Shown: piece by piece, positions 43,799 through 53,492 of the stretch
Numbering within the stretch: the stretch's first letter is position 1
Layout: each line of letters opens with the position of its first letter
Origin: Arthrobacter sp. SO5
GTDB lineage: Bacteria > Actinomycetota > Actinomycetes > Actinomycetales > Micrococcaceae
Direction of reading: 5' to 3'
Assembly: GCF_020532805.1 (NCBI RefSeq)
Contig: NZ_MQTQ01000053.1
Coordinates: 115,265 to 179,264, forward strand
Length of the DNA: 64,000 nt
Program-made: the position numbers and the translations under genes
The notes under the pieces: generated by a model
Databases searched by the model: none
What the model saw: the letters and a program-made list of their open reading frames with translations, nothing else
What the model was told of the DNA's origin: nothing

Positions 43799-45213
43799 GC
43801 GCCACCATGATCAAGGAATTCAGGCTCCCGGATCTCGGTGAGGGTCTTACTGAATCGGAAATCGTCGCCTGGAAGGTCGCGGTGGGGGATACCGTCGCTC
43901 TCAACCAGATCATCGCGGAAGTAGAGACGGCCAAAGCCGTCGTCGAGCTCCCCTCGCCGTTCGCCGGCGTCATCACCGCCCTGCACGAACAGCCGGGCAC
44001 CGTCGTGGAAGTCGGCAAGCCGATTGTTTCCTTCGAGGTGGAGGGCGACGACGACGCCGCCGGCTCCACCGGCGCCGGTGACGCGGCCGCCAAGCGCGAG
44101 CCGAACCTCGTCGGCTATGGTGCCGTCCTGGAAGGCTCGGGCCGTCCGGCCCGCCGGGCCCGGAGCTTCGCGGCCCCGGCGGCCTCCGTGGCCGCGCCTG
44201 TCGCACCCCTCGCGGCGGCCTCCGTGGCCGCGCCTGTCGTGGCAGCGCCCGCCGAGAGCCGGCCCGTCGTCACCAGTCCGGCCCAGATTGTGCCGGCCGG
44301 ACCAGGTCCCGCCGAACGTCCGCGCTCCACGCCGCCGGTGCGCAAGCTGGCCAAGGACCTCGGCGTGAGCCTTGAAGCCGTCACCGGCACGGGGGACCAC
44401 GGTCTCATCACCCGCGACGACGTGCGGAACTTCGTCGGGGGAGGGGACTTGCCCGCGGCAGCCCAGGAGCTGGCGGGCGGGCTTCCCCAGAACCTGGCCC
44501 CCGCGCCCGGTGCCCGGGAAACCCGCACGCCGATCAAGGGTGTCCGCAAGTTCACCGCCGCCGCCATGGTCTCCAGCGCCTTCACCGCACCGCACGTCAC
44601 GGAGTTCCTGACCCTCGACGTCACCCCGACCATGGAACTGCTGGCCAAACTTAAGGCCAGCCGCGCGTTCGCCGGCTACAAGCTCACGCCGCTGACCCTC
44701 GTGTCCAAGGCGGTGCTGATCGCCCTGCGGAACCACCCCACCCTCAACACCCGCTGGGACGAAGCCAGCCAGGAAATTGTTCAGTACAACTATGTGAACC
44801 TGGGCATCGCCGCCGCCACCCCGCGCGGACTGACGGTGCCGAACATCAAGGACGCGGACCGGATGTCCCTGCTGGAACTCTCCACGGCGCTGACCGAACT
44901 GACAGACACGGCACGGGCCGGCAAGACCAGCCCTGCCAACCTGTCCGGGGGCACCATTTCCATCACGAACATCGGCGTCTTCGGCATCGATTCCGGCACT
45001 CCGATCCTCAACCCCGGCGAGGCGGCCATCCTCGCCCTCGGCGCGGTCCGCAAGATGCCGTGGGAATACCAGGACGAGGTGGCGCTGCGCCAGGTCATGA
45101 CGCTGAGCCTGTCCTTTGACCACCGGCTGGTCGACGGCGAGCAGGGCTCGCGCTTCCTGCAGGACCTCGGCGCCATCCTGGCCGACCCCGGCATGGCGCT
45201 CGCCATGGTCTAA
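43795..45213 (+). CDS. bkdC: Dihydrolipoamide acyltransferase E2 of the branched-chain 2-oxo acid dehydrogenase
   Basis: The 472-residue E2 has one lipoyl domain with the lipoylated Lys in VETAKAVVELP (about residue 47). An Ala/Pro-rich hinge is followed by the E1/E3-binding domain (VRKLAKDLGVSLEAVTGTGDHGLITRDDV, about 182-211), then the catalytic domain with LSLSFDHRLVDGEQGSRFL (H-x3-D-G). It transfers the acyl group to CoA, giving isovaleryl-, isobutyryl- or 2-methylbutyryl-CoA. No E3 (lpd) gene is in the window, so a shared lipoamide dehydrogenase encoded elsewhere is needed. A repeat-bearing 300-base spacer follows. Confidence 0.94.
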   Translation: MSATMIKEFRLPDLGEGLTESEIVAWKVAVGDTVALNQIIAEVETAKAVVELPSPFAGVITALHEQPGTVVEVGKPIVSFEVEGDDDAAGSTGAGDAAAKREPNLVGYGAVLEGSGRPARRARSFAAPAASVAAPVAPLAAASVAAPVVAAPAESRPVVTSPAQIVPAGPGPAERPRSTPPVRKLAKDLGVSLEAVTGTGDHGLITRDDVRNFVGGGDLPAAAQELAGGLPQNLAPAPGARETRTPIKGVRKFTAAAMVSSAFTAPHVTEFLTLDVTPTMELLAKLKASRAFAGYKLTPLTLVSKAVLIALRNHPTLNTRWDEASQEIVQYNYVNLGIAAATPRGLTVPNIKDADRMSLLELSTALTELTDTARAGKTSPANLSGGTISITNIGVFGIDSGTPILNPGEAAILALGAVRKMPWEYQDEVALRQVMTLSLSFDHRLVDGEQGSRFLQDLGAILADPGMALAMV

Positions 45214-45354
45214 GCGACTCCGGTCACCACAGCAGTCCTGAACACCAGCAGTCCGGAACACCCATGGGGGATCCCGGGGCCCCGCCCCGGGGTTTCCGGC
45301 GTGGCGGCCGGCGCGGCGGGACTTCGTGGGTGCGGGCCGGCAGATTCTTCGGGA

Positions 45355-45443
45355 CATGGTGGCAGGCAGGGCGGCCACCATGCCAACGATTCGCCACAGA
45401 TGGCCGCCATGGGAAGTGCCATAACGGCTATCTTTGGCGAATG
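45355..45443. repeat. Double-hairpin palindromic repeat element, copy 1
   Basis: The spacer 45214-45513 between convergent bkdC and the TetR gene has no gene. It carries a nine-bp perfect hairpin (CATGGTGGC at 45355-45363 with 45374-45382) and then a 25-base imperfect hairpin (45388-45412 with 45419-45443; 20 of 25 pairs). The core CGATTCGCCAC followed by ATGGCCGC recurs at 54399-54419, also between convergent genes. No T-run marks it as a plain terminator. Confidence 0.75.
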
Positions 45444-45513
45444 GGCGGACCCGAATGGGCGCGTCAGCTGGCTCGGCCGCAACCGGCAGTCAGACTGTCG
45501 TCGCCAGCCCAGG

Positions 45514-46170
45514 TCAGTGCTCCCGCGGCGCTGCCGGGGCCGTCAGGGCGGCCAGGGCCATGCTCTCCAGCAGCGGACGGGCACGCTTGAGGGCAATCCT
45601 GCGGCCGTGGCTGCGCACCGAGTGCGGGGTGGAGTTGATCAGGCCGAACGTGGCATGGGCGCGCATCCGCAGCTCGGCGGGGTCGGTCCCGGCGTGCAGC
45701 CCGGCCAGGACCTCCACCCACAGTTCCACGTAGTTGCGCTGGAGGGCCCGGACCTCGGCCTGGTCCTCGTCGGCGAGGTTGCTGAAGTCCTGGTCCTGGA
45801 CCCGGATGACGTCGGGATTGCTGAGGGCGAAGTCCACCTGGAACTGCACCAGCCGGTGCAGGGCCGCGGCGGCGCCGCTGGAATCGGCGATGACGCGGCG
45901 GCCGCCGTCGAGCAAATCCTGGCTGACGCTCAGCAGCAGGGCGCCGAGGACGGCCTGCTTGCCGGCAAAGTGCCGGTAGACGGCGGGTCCGCTGACCCCA
46001 GCTGCCGCCCCGAGATCCTCCAGGGACACGCGGTTGAAGCCTTCGACGGCGAACAGGGCGGCGGCCGCGGAGAGCAGCGCCTGCCGGCGGATCTCCTTGG
46101 CCTGGCCGCGCTGGGTGGTCGGGGGCCGGACGCCTGCCTGCATCCTCTGGCTGGGCTCGGTCACCGGCAT
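45514..46170 (-). CDS. TetR-family transcriptional repressor of the leucine operon
   Basis: A 218-residue TetR protein. The N-terminal HTH is complete: [48 protein letters not shown]. The C-terminal helical ligand domain is variable and includes [21 protein letters not shown]. It is divergent from the carboxylase/acyl-CoA dehydrogenase operon, and two GTTA-N8-TAAC elements lie between them. It probably responds to a branched-chain or unsaturated acyl-CoA. The start at 46170 is preferred because GAGAGGGAC precedes it; ATG 46194, eight codons earlier, has no good ribosome site. Confidence 0.88.
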   Translation of the reverse strand: MPVTEPSQRMQAGVRPPTTQRGQAKEIRRQALLSAAAALFAVEGFNRVSLEDLGAAAGVSGPAVYRHFAGKQAVLGALLLSVSQDLLDGGRRVIADSSGAAAALHRLVQFQVDFALSNPDVIRVQDQDFSNLADEDQAEVRALQRNYVELWVEVLAGLHAGTDPAELRMRAHATFGLINSTPHSVRSHGRRIALKRARPLLESMALAALTAPAAPREH

Positions 46171-46206
46171 GTCCCTCTCGTCGCTATTTCGCATCTATCT
46201 GGGCCC

Positions 46207-46222
46207 TGTGTTGGACATCACA
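46207..46222. promoter_or_regulatory. CRP/GlxR-type site TGTGTTGGACATCACA
   Basis: It matches TGTGA-N6-TCACA at nine of ten positions. It overlaps the -35 of the leucine-operon promoter and abuts the first TetR-type element. Confidence 0.55.
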
Positions 46223-46240
46223 GTTAATACAGACTAACCT
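46211..46240 (+). promoter_or_regulatory. Promoter of the leucine-degradation operon
   Basis: TTGGAC (46211-46216) and TAACCT (46235-46240) are separated by 18 bases. The start of transcription would be near 46247, between the two GTTA-N8-TAAC elements. Confidence 0.55.
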
Positions 46241-46264
46241 AAATCTCAGTTACGTGGTACTAAC
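46223..46264. promoter_or_regulatory. Two GTTA-N8-TAAC operators
   Basis: GTTAATACAGACTAAC (46223-46238) and GTTACGTGGTACTAAC (46249-46264) share ends and length with the perfect palindrome at 27150-27165. They are 26 bases apart and flank the predicted transcription start, a usual arrangement for a TetR repressor that controls itself and a divergent operon. Confidence 0.65.
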
Positions 46265-46328
46265 CGAAGTGGCTGGAATGGGCCCAATGCAGGCCCCCAG
46301 CGTAAAGGTGCGAGAACGGAAGCAGTCA

Positions 46329-47936
46329 ATGGAGACAATTGCCAGCCAGGTGGACGCCACCAGCTCCGCCTTCGCCGCGAACCGTGAGGCCCAGCTCGGG
46401 TTGACCCTCGAGTTAAAGGAGCGCCTCGCCGCCGTCGCCCTGGGCGGGCCGGAGAAGTCCCGGGAACGCCACGTGGCCCGCGGCAAGCTCCTGCCCCGCG
46501 CACGCATCGACCGGCTGCTGGATGACGGCAGCCCGTTCCTGGAAATCGCCCCGCTGGCCGCCAACGGTATGTACAACGACGATTCCCCCGGCGCCGGCGT
46601 CATTGCCGGGATCGGCCTGGTCCACGGCCGCCAGGTCCTGGTGATCTCCAACGACGCCACCGTCAAGGGCGGCACGTACTACCCGTTGACGGTGAAGAAG
46701 CACCTCCGGGCCCAGGAAATCGCCATGGAGAACCGGCTGCCCTGCATCTACCTCGTGGACTCCGGCGGGGCGTTCCTGCCCAAACAGGACGAGGTGTTCC
46801 CGGACAAGGAGCACTTCGGCCGGATCTTCTTCAACCAGGCCAGGATGTCCGCGGCGAAGATCCCGCAGATCGCGTCCGTGATGGGCTCGTGCACGGCCGG
46901 CGGCGCCTACGTTCCCGCGATGAGCGACGAGACCGTGATTGTCCGCAACCAGGGCACCATCTTCCTGGGCGGCCCGCCGCTGGTGAAGGCCGCGATCGGC
47001 GAGATCGTCACGGCCGAGGAGCTCGGCGGCGGTGATGTGCACTCGAAGATCTCCGGTGTCACGGACCACCTCGCCGAAAACGATGAGCATGCCCTCCAGA
47101 TCGTCCGCGACATCGTCTCCACCCTTCCCCGCCCGGCAGCCCCCGCCTGGGACATCGACACCGCCGTCGAACCCGTCGCGGATCCGGAGGAGCTGTACGG
47201 GGCGGTCCCCACCGACGTCAACGCCCAGTACGACGTGCGCGAGGTCATCGCGCGGCTGGTGGACGGCAGCCGCTTCCACGAGTTCAAGAAAAACTACGGC
47301 ACCACGCTGGTGACCGGCTTCGCCAAGCTGCACGGACACCCGGTGGGCATCGTGGCAAACAACGGCGTGTTGTTCAGCGAATCCTCGCTCAAGGGCGCGC
47401 ACTTCATCGAACTTTGCGACCAGCGCGGCATCCCGCTGATCTTCCTGCAGAACCTCTCCGGCTTTATGGTCGGCAAGGACTATGAGCAGGGCGGTATCGC
47501 CAAAAACGGCGCCAAAATGGTCACCGCCGTCGCCACCGCCCGCGTGCCCAAACTGACCGTGGTGATCGGCGGGTCCTTCGGCGCCGGCAACTACTCCATG
47601 TGCGGGCGGGCCTACTCGCCCCGCTTCCTGTGGATGTGGCCGGCGTCGCGGATCTCGGTGATGGGCGGCAACCAGGCCTCCGGCGTGCTCGCCACCGTGA
47701 AACGGGACCAGTACGAGGCCCGCGGCGAGGAATGGTCCGCCGCGGACGAGGAAGCGTTCAAGGCCCCGATCAAGGCCCAGTACGAGGACCAGGGCAGCCC
47801 CTACTACTCCACCGCCCGCCTCTGGGATGACGGCATCATCGATCCCGCGGACACCCGCACCGTCCTGGGACTGGCGCTCGACGTCGTTTCCCGCACCCCG
47901 CTGCCGGAGACCTCCTTCGGCCTGTTCCGGATGTGA
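46329..47936 (+). CDS. accD1: 3-methylcrotonoyl-CoA carboxylase, carboxyltransferase (beta) subunit
   Basis: The 535-residue carboxyltransferase of a biotin-dependent acyl-CoA carboxylase. The N-half has the oxyanion and acyl-CoA sites ([49 protein letters not shown]). The C-half has [46 protein letters not shown] and [19 protein letters not shown]. These are nearest the methylcrotonyl-CoA type (mycobacterial AccD1), not propionyl-CoA carboxylase. It converts 3-methylcrotonyl-CoA to 3-methylglutaconyl-CoA. The start at 46329 (METIASQV) matches the family; the upstream extension crosses the operator. It is first in a seven-gene operon. Confidence 0.93.
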   Translation: METIASQVDATSSAFAANREAQLGLTLELKERLAAVALGGPEKSRERHVARGKLLPRARIDRLLDDGSPFLEIAPLAANGMYNDDSPGAGVIAGIGLVHGRQVLVISNDATVKGGTYYPLTVKKHLRAQEIAMENRLPCIYLVDSGGAFLPKQDEVFPDKEHFGRIFFNQARMSAAKIPQIASVMGSCTAGGAYVPAMSDETVIVRNQGTIFLGGPPLVKAAIGEIVTAEELGGGDVHSKISGVTDHLAENDEHALQIVRDIVSTLPRPAAPAWDIDTAVEPVADPEELYGAVPTDVNAQYDVREVIARLVDGSRFHEFKKNYGTTLVTGFAKLHGHPVGIVANNGVLFSESSLKGAHFIELCDQRGIPLIFLQNLSGFMVGKDYEQGGIAKNGAKMVTAVATARVPKLTVVIGGSFGAGNYSMCGRAYSPRFLWMWPASRISVMGGNQASGVLATVKRDQYEARGEEWSAADEEAFKAPIKAQYEDQGSPYYSTARLWDDGIIDPADTRTVLGLALDVVSRTPLPETSFGLFRM

Positions 47937-47943
47937 GCCAGCA

Positions 47944-50109
47944 ATGACCATTAACTCCCCGAAGCCGCTCTTCGGCACCGTGCTCGTCGCCAACCGCGGC
48001 GAGATCGCCTGCCGCGTGATCCGGACGCTGCGCGCCCTGGGCATCCGTTCGGTCGCCGTCTATTCCGACGCCGACGCCGACGCCCGGCACGTGCGCGAGG
48101 CCGACGTCGCCGTCCGGATCGGCCCCGCCGCGGCCACCGAGAGCTACCTCAAGATCGAGGCCATCCTCCAGGCCTGCCGCGACACTGGCGCAGAGGCCGT
48201 GCACCCCGGCTACGGCTTCCTCAGCGAGAACGTCGACTTCGCCCGCGCCCTGGAAAAGGCCGGGATCACGTTCATCGGCCCCGGCGTCGAATCCCTCAAC
48301 GTCATGGGCGACAAGATCCGCTCCAAGAACCACGTCACCGGCTACGGCGTCCCGGTGGTCCCGGGCATCGCCGAGCCCGGAATGAGCGACGCGCAGCTGA
48401 TCGAGGCCGCGGCCGGCGTCGGCTTCCCGCTGCTGATCAAACCCTCCGCCGGCGGCGGCGGGAAGGGCATGCACATCGTGGAACGCCCGGAGGATCTTGA
48501 GGCCACCCTGGTCACCGCGCGCCGGGTCGCGGCCAGCGCCTTCGGCGACGACACGCTCTTCCTGGAACGCCTGGTCACCACCCCGCGGCACATCGAAGTC
48601 CAGGTCCTGGCGGACAACCACGGCAACGTCATCCATCTGGGGGAGCGCGAGTGCTCGCTGCAGCGCCGCCACCAGAAGGTCATCGAGGAAGCACCGTCCC
48701 CGCTGCTGGAATCCCTGCCGGACGGTGCCGGGATCCGTGCCCGCCTGGGCGAGGCGGCCTGCCAGGCCGCGCGCAGCGTCAACTACTCCGGCGCCGGCAC
48801 CGTGGAGTTCCTGGTGTCCGACAACGCCCCGGATGAGTTCTTCTTTATGGAGATGAACACCCGGCTGCAGGTCGAGCATCCGGTCACCGAGATGGTCACC
48901 GGCGTGGACCTGGTCGAATGGCAGGTCCGCATCGCCGCCGGCGAGGAACTCACCCTCCGCCAGGACGACGTCGTGCTCACCGGCCACGCGGTGGAGGCGC
49001 GCGTCTATGCGGAGATCCCGGAGAAGAACTTTCTGCCGTCCATCGGACAGGTGGTCCTGCTGGACGAACTGCCGGACACCGTGGATTGCAACGTCCGGGT
49101 GGACTCGGCCCTGCTGGAGGGCCTGCAAATCTCCTCCAGCTACGATCCGATGATCTCCAAGGTCATTGCGTGGGGGGAGGACCGCACCGCGGCCCTGGAC
49201 ACCCTTGACAGGGCGCTCGCCGGGTACACCGCGCTGGGCATCAACACCAACGTCGAATACCTGCGCCTGCTGATCAATGACGCCGACGTCCGCGCCGGCC
49301 GGCTCGACACCGGCCTGATCGAACACAAGATGCCCGACTTCACGTTCCGGCATGCGGGCGACTTCGAGGTGGCCGCAGCTGCCGTCTTCGCCGCGGCAAT
49401 GCGCGAGCCTGAACCGCAGGACGCCGGGAAAGGCCCCTGGCACCTCCGCGACGGGTGGAGGCTCGGTGAACCTGCACCGCGACGGATCAGCCTGGGCACG
49501 CCCGACGGCGGTATCGCCACGGTAGAGGTGTCCGGCTCGGTAGGGGAGGGTACGGCCACGGTCAGCGTCAACGCCGGCCCGCGGCGCACGGCATCCGTCC
49601 GTTTCCCCAGGCGCGGCCACGCAGAGTTGACTCTCGGCGGCGAATCCCGGACGTACTCGCTCGCGCCGGTGTCCATGCAACCCGTCCGCGAGGACCGGGA
49701 CAAGCTGGTTCCCACGGAAGTCTTCCTCGGCAACGAGGGCTGGTCCTGCCGGCTCGACGTGCTCAGCCGCGAAACCAGGCTGGAACGGGTGCTTGCTGGG
49801 ATAGAACGCGAGGAAGGCGCCGCGGACCCCGCGGTGCGATCGCCGATGCCCGGCACGGTGGTGTCCGTTTCCGTCAGCAACGGGGACGCCGTGGAAGCCG
49901 GCCAGGTGCTGGTCTCCGTGGAGGCCATGAAGATGGAGCACCAGCTCGTGGCCCCCCTCAGCGGCACCGTGCACATCGGCATCGCCTCCGGTGACCTCGT
50001 GAAGGCCGACCAGGTGCTCGCCACCATCCACCCTGTTCACCCGACCGAGCCTTCCAAGGCCGAGGACACCATCGAGGAAGCCGTCATCGCCATGGGCGCG
50101 GCGGACTAA
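47944..50109 (+). CDS. accA1: Acyl-CoA carboxylase alpha subunit (biotin carboxylase and biotin carrier)
   Basis: A 721-residue fused protein. Biotin carboxylase comes first: VLVANRGEIACRVIRTLRALG, the ATP loop KPSAGGGGKGMHIV, and EMNTRLQVEHPVTEMVTGVDLVEWQ. A middle linker domain follows, then a C-terminal carrier domain with the biotinylated Lys 663 in SVEAMKMEHQL. It pairs with the carboxyltransferase gene seven bases upstream, forming the methylcrotonyl-CoA carboxylase. ATG 47944 gives the usual N-terminus; a longer frame into the upstream gene is rejected. The C-terminal 25 residues after the carrier domain are an acidic extension. Confidence 0.94.
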   Translation: MTINSPKPLFGTVLVANRGEIACRVIRTLRALGIRSVAVYSDADADARHVREADVAVRIGPAAATESYLKIEAILQACRDTGAEAVHPGYGFLSENVDFARALEKAGITFIGPGVESLNVMGDKIRSKNHVTGYGVPVVPGIAEPGMSDAQLIEAAAGVGFPLLIKPSAGGGGKGMHIVERPEDLEATLVTARRVAASAFGDDTLFLERLVTTPRHIEVQVLADNHGNVIHLGERECSLQRRHQKVIEEAPSPLLESLPDGAGIRARLGEAACQAARSVNYSGAGTVEFLVSDNAPDEFFFMEMNTRLQVEHPVTEMVTGVDLVEWQVRIAAGEELTLRQDDVVLTGHAVEARVYAEIPEKNFLPSIGQVVLLDELPDTVDCNVRVDSALLEGLQISSSYDPMISKVIAWGEDRTAALDTLDRALAGYTALGINTNVEYLRLLINDADVRAGRLDTGLIEHKMPDFTFRHAGDFEVAAAAVFAAAMREPEPQDAGKGPWHLRDGWRLGEPAPRRISLGTPDGGIATVEVSGSVGEGTATVSVNAGPRRTASVRFPRRGHAELTLGGESRTYSLAPVSMQPVREDRDKLVPTEVFLGNEGWSCRLDVLSRETRLERVLAGIEREEGAADPAVRSPMPGTVVSVSVSNGDAVEAGQVLVSVEAMKMEHQLVAPLSGTVHIGIASGDLVKADQVLATIHPVHPTEPSKAEDTIEEAVIAMGAAD

Positions 50110-50182
50110 CCCCCAGTAGCTTCAGCACCATTCCCCACATAACAGATCCACAGACGCACAGACCCGACAAAGGAGTCATCCC

Positions 50183-51346
50183 ATGCCAGATTTTGAACTC
50201 AGCGAGGAATACCAGGACCTCAGCGACACCGTCCGCGAATTCGCCGACCAGGTAGTGGCCCCGGTCTCCGCCAAGCACGACGAGGAACACAGCTTCCCCT
50301 ACGAGGTCGTCTCGCAGATGGCGGACATGGGCCTCTTCGGCCTGCCCTTCCCGGAAGAATTCGGCGGCATGGGCGGGGACTACTTCGCCCTCTCCCTGGC
50401 GCTGGAACAGCTCGGCCGGGTGGACCAGTCCGTCGCCATCACCCTGGAAGCCGGCGTGTCCCTCGGCGCCATGCCGATCCACCGCTTCGGCAACGACGCC
50501 CAGAAGCAGGAGTGGCTGCCGCTGCTGGCCTCCGGCAAGGCGCTCGCCGGCTTCGGCCTGACCGAGCCGGAAGCCGGCTCCGACGCCGGCGGCACCAAAA
50601 CCACCGCCAAACGTGGTGGTGGAGAGTGGGTCATCAACGGCAACAAGGAGTTCATCACCAACTCCGGCACGGACATCACCCGGCTCGTCACCGTCACCGC
50701 CGTGACCGGCCAGACGGAACGCCCGGACGGCAGCATCAAAAAGGAAATCTCCACCATCCTGGTGCCCACCGACACCCCCGGATTCAAGGCCGAAAAAGCC
50801 TACAACAAGGTGGGCTGGAACGCCTCGGACACCCACCCGCTGACGCTCAACAACGTCCACGTGCCCGAGGAAAACCTGCTGGGCACCGAGGGCCGCGGTT
50901 ACGCGAACTTCCTGTCCATCCTCGACGAGGGCCGGATCGCGATCGCTGCGCTGGCCGTCGGTGCTGCCCAGGGCTGCGTGGACCAGTCGGTGAAATACGC
51001 CAAGGAACGCAGCGCCTTCGGGCAGAACATCGGCAAGTACCAGGCCATCGCGTTCAAGATCGCCCGGATGGAAGCCCGCGCCCACACCGCCCGCCTGGCC
51101 TACTACGACGCCGCCGCCCGGATGCTCGCCGGCAAGCCGTTCAAGACGCAGGCCGCCATCGCTAAGATGGTCGCAGGCGAGGCAGCCATGGACAACGCGC
51201 GGGACGCCACCCAGGTGTTCGGCGGCTATGGCTTCATCAACGAATTCACCGTGGCGCGCCACTACCGCGACTCCAAGATCCTTGAAGTCGGCGAGGGCAC
51301 CACGGAGGTCCAGCTGATGCTGATCGCCCGCGAACTGGGACTGTAG
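50183..51346 (+). CDS. Acyl-CoA dehydrogenase, probable isovaleryl-CoA dehydrogenase
   Basis: The 387-residue FAD enzyme has FGLTEPEAGSDAGGTKTTAKR (FAD/substrate loop), ERSAFGQNIGKYQAIAFKIA, and the C-terminal ATQVFGGYGFINEFTVARHYRD and ILEVGEGTTEVQLMLIARELGL. In this operon it should oxidise isovaleryl-CoA to 3-methylcrotonyl-CoA, the role inferred for the mycobacterial FadE19 homologue. In the isovaleryl-CoA dehydrogenase subgroup the catalytic Glu lies earlier in the sequence rather than at the C-terminal position, which carries G here (VGEGTTE), consistent with this assignment. It lies 73 bases after accA1, with RBS AAAGGAG. Confidence 0.9.
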   Translation: MPDFELSEEYQDLSDTVREFADQVVAPVSAKHDEEHSFPYEVVSQMADMGLFGLPFPEEFGGMGGDYFALSLALEQLGRVDQSVAITLEAGVSLGAMPIHRFGNDAQKQEWLPLLASGKALAGFGLTEPEAGSDAGGTKTTAKRGGGEWVINGNKEFITNSGTDITRLVTVTAVTGQTERPDGSIKKEISTILVPTDTPGFKAEKAYNKVGWNASDTHPLTLNNVHVPEENLLGTEGRGYANFLSILDEGRIAIAALAVGAAQGCVDQSVKYAKERSAFGQNIGKYQAIAFKIARMEARAHTARLAYYDAAARMLAGKPFKTQAAIAKMVAGEAAMDNARDATQVFGGYGFINEFTVARHYRDSKILEVGEGTTEVQLMLIARELGL

Positions 51347-51366
51347 CCGGCCGGAAGGATCCTGCG

Positions 51367-52173
51367 ATGATCAACAAAGTTGTTGCCAGCGCCGCCGACG
51401 CCGTCGCCGACATCCACGACGGCGCCTCCCTCGCCGTCGGCGGCTTCGGGCTCTGCGGGATCCCGGTGGCCCTGATCGCTGCCCTGCATGAGAGCGGCGC
51501 CACGAAGCTGGAAACCGTCAGCAACAACTGCGGCGTCGACGACTGGGGGTTGGGGATCCTGCTGAAGGACGGCCGGATCCGCCGCACCGTCAGCTCCTAC
51601 GTGGGGGAGAACAAGGAATTCGCCCGGCAGTACCTCGCCGGCGAACTCGAGGTGGTCCTCACCCCGCAGGGCACCCTGGCCGAGAAGCTGCGCGCCGGCG
51701 GGGCGGGCATCCCCGCGTTCTACACGCCCGCCGGCGTCGGCACCCAGGTCTCCGACGGCGGGCTGCCGCAGAAGTACGACGCCGACGGCAACATCGCGAT
51801 CGCCTCCGCACCGAAGGAGGTGCGCAGCTTCAACGGCGCCGACTACGTCCTCGAGGAGTCGCTGACCCCCGACTTTGGTCTCGTGCACGCCTGGAAGGGC
51901 GACCGGCACGGCAACCTGGTCTTCCACGCCACCGCGATGAACTTCAACCCTCTGTGCGCCATGGCCGGGAAGATCACTATCGCCGAGGTCGAGGAACTCG
52001 TGGAACCGGGGGAGCTGGATCCCGAACACGTCCACATTCCCGGCATTTTCGTCCAGCGCGTGGTGCTCGCGCCCGACGTTGAGAAGCGCATTGAGAAGCG
52101 GACGGTGGCCGTGCCGGCCGACGGCCCCCTCTCCGGCAGCACCTCCGCAGCGAGAGACCAGGCAGGAGCATGA
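51367..52173 (+). CDS. scoA: Succinyl-CoA:3-oxoacid CoA-transferase, subunit A
   Basis: A 268-residue CoA-transferase alpha subunit. [23 protein letters not shown] is the glycine-rich CoA-binding start, and [34 protein letters not shown] is diagnostic of the SCOT group. It activates acetoacetate with succinyl-CoA to acetoacetyl-CoA, which thiolase can split. The start is 20 bases after the acyl-CoA dehydrogenase stop. Its own stop overlaps scoB by four bases (ATGA). Confidence 0.92.
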   Translation: MINKVVASAADAVADIHDGASLAVGGFGLCGIPVALIAALHESGATKLETVSNNCGVDDWGLGILLKDGRIRRTVSSYVGENKEFARQYLAGELEVVLTPQGTLAEKLRAGGAGIPAFYTPAGVGTQVSDGGLPQKYDADGNIAIASAPKEVRSFNGADYVLEESLTPDFGLVHAWKGDRHGNLVFHATAMNFNPLCAMAGKITIAEVEELVEPGELDPEHVHIPGIFVQRVVLAPDVEKRIEKRTVAVPADGPLSGSTSAARDQAGA

Positions 52174-52943
52174 GCGTGGAAACGAACAATGCGCAGGGGG
52201 AGCCGCCGCGTCCGGAAGCCGTCCGGCACGAATACCGCCGCTCCGCCGTCGAACATCCCGCAGGCGTTAGCCCTGACGCGAAGGGTTGGACCCGCAACGA
52301 ACTTGCCGCCCGGGTGGCGCTGGAATTGCGCAACGGCCAGTACGTCAACCTTGGCATCGGCATGCCCACGCTGATCCCCAACTACATTCCAGCCGGCATC
52401 GAGGTGGTCCTGCATTCGGAGAACGGCATCCTCGGCGTCGGGCCCTACCCGGCCGAGGACGAGGTTGATCCGGATCTCATCAACGCCGGCAAGGAAACCG
52501 TGACGGTCAACAAGGGCGCCGCCTTCTTCGATTCCGCAGCTTCCTTCGGCATGATCCGCGGCGGGCACGTCGATGTGGCTGTGCTGGGCGCCATGGAAGT
52601 CGCCCAGAACGGGGACCTGGCCAACTGGATGGTCCCGGGCAAGATGGTCAAGGGCATGGGCGGCGCGATGGACCTGGTGTTCGGGGCCAAAAAAGTGATC
52701 GTGATGATGGAGCACGTGGACCGGAACGGCCGGCCGAAAATCGTGGAACACTGCTCGCTCCCGCTGACCGGCCAGGCCTGCGTGGACCGCATCATCACCG
52801 ATCTCGCCGTGATCGACGTCGTGACCGACGGCGGGAAATCCCGGCTGGTGCTCCGCGAGCTGGCCCCGAACGTGTCCGTGGAAGACGTGGCCGCGGCCAC
52901 CGGCGCCGAACTTTTCGAGGAAGACCAGGAACTGACCGTATGA
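52170..52943 (+). CDS. scoB: Succinyl-CoA:3-oxoacid CoA-transferase, subunit B
   Basis: The 257-residue beta subunit carries the active-site Glu in [14 protein letters not shown], the family's S-E-N-G-x2-G motif. [53 protein letters not shown] is typical of SCOT B subunits. It has a longer N-terminus (about 40 residues, Arg/Pro-rich) than usual, which could mean a later true start near residue 40 ([11 protein letters not shown]), but the ATGA overlap with scoA favours 52170. Confidence 0.92.
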   Translation: MSVETNNAQGEPPRPEAVRHEYRRSAVEHPAGVSPDAKGWTRNELAARVALELRNGQYVNLGIGMPTLIPNYIPAGIEVVLHSENGILGVGPYPAEDEVDPDLINAGKETVTVNKGAAFFDSAASFGMIRGGHVDVAVLGAMEVAQNGDLANWMVPGKMVKGMGGAMDLVFGAKKVIVMMEHVDRNGRPKIVEHCSLPLTGQACVDRIITDLAVIDVVTDGGKSRLVLRELAPNVSVEDVAAATGAELFEEDQELTV

Positions 52944-53488
52944 CAACGGACCCCCAGCGTGAGGCTCAGCCCCGCGTCATTGAACCCCGTGTTATTGAAC
53001 AGCGCGGACTCTACTTCGACGAGCTCGAGGAGGACGTGGTCTATGCGCACCGGCCCGGCCGGACCGTCACCGAGACGGACAACGTCCTGTTCACCACCAT
53101 GACCATGAATACCCAGGCCCTGCACCTTGATGCCGCCTGGAGTGCCGGGCAGCCGTTCGGCCAGCGCCTGATGAACTCGATGTTTACCCTGGCCACCGTC
53201 GTGGGGCAGTCCGTGCCGCAACTGACCCAGGGCACCATCATCGCGCAGCTGGGGATGACGGACGTGTCCTTCCCGCACCCGATGTACCACGGTGACACCC
53301 TGTACACGGAAACAGTGGTGACCGGAAAACGGCTGTCCTCCTCACGCCCGGGGCAGGGCATCGCGACCATGAAGCACACCGGCCGGAACCAGCGCGGCGA
53401 GGTGGTGGCCCTCGCCACCCGCAGCTGCCTGATGTGGGTGCGCGAAGCACATGCAGAGGTCCAGAACGCGCGCAAGAGCGGAGAATAG
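52940..53488 (+). CDS. MaoC-family hydratase, probable 3-methylglutaconyl-CoA hydratase
   Basis: The 182-residue single hot-dog domain protein belongs to the MaoC-like dehydratases. [27 protein letters not shown] places the usual D and H-type active-site positions as D-N and N-T-Q, with H further on. [20 protein letters not shown] follows. In the M. tuberculosis operon the homologous gene Rv2499c stands next to CitE. The inferred job here is hydration of 3-methylglutaconyl-CoA to HMG-CoA, since no enoyl-CoA hydratase of the crotonase type is in the operon. It overlaps scoB by four bases (ATGA). Confidence 0.82.
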   Translation: MTTDPQREAQPRVIEPRVIEQRGLYFDELEEDVVYAHRPGRTVTETDNVLFTTMTMNTQALHLDAAWSAGQPFGQRLMNSMFTLATVVGQSVPQLTQGTIIAQLGMTDVSFPHPMYHGDTLYTETVVTGKRLSSSRPGQGIATMKHTGRNQRGEVVALATRSCLMWVREAHAEVQNARKSGE

Positions 53489-53492
53489 ACAC

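Noticed and set aside
47836..50040. 734-codon open frame on the minus strand opposite accA1, and similar long frames opposite dxr/rip1 (56126-58477), dnaG (17822-19684), dusB/dgt (15153-17853) and accD1 (46413-48044)
   Set aside because: These are mirror frames produced by high-GC codon bias. Their translations are His/Gly/Asp/Arg-rich, without domain features, and the plus-strand genes are certain.
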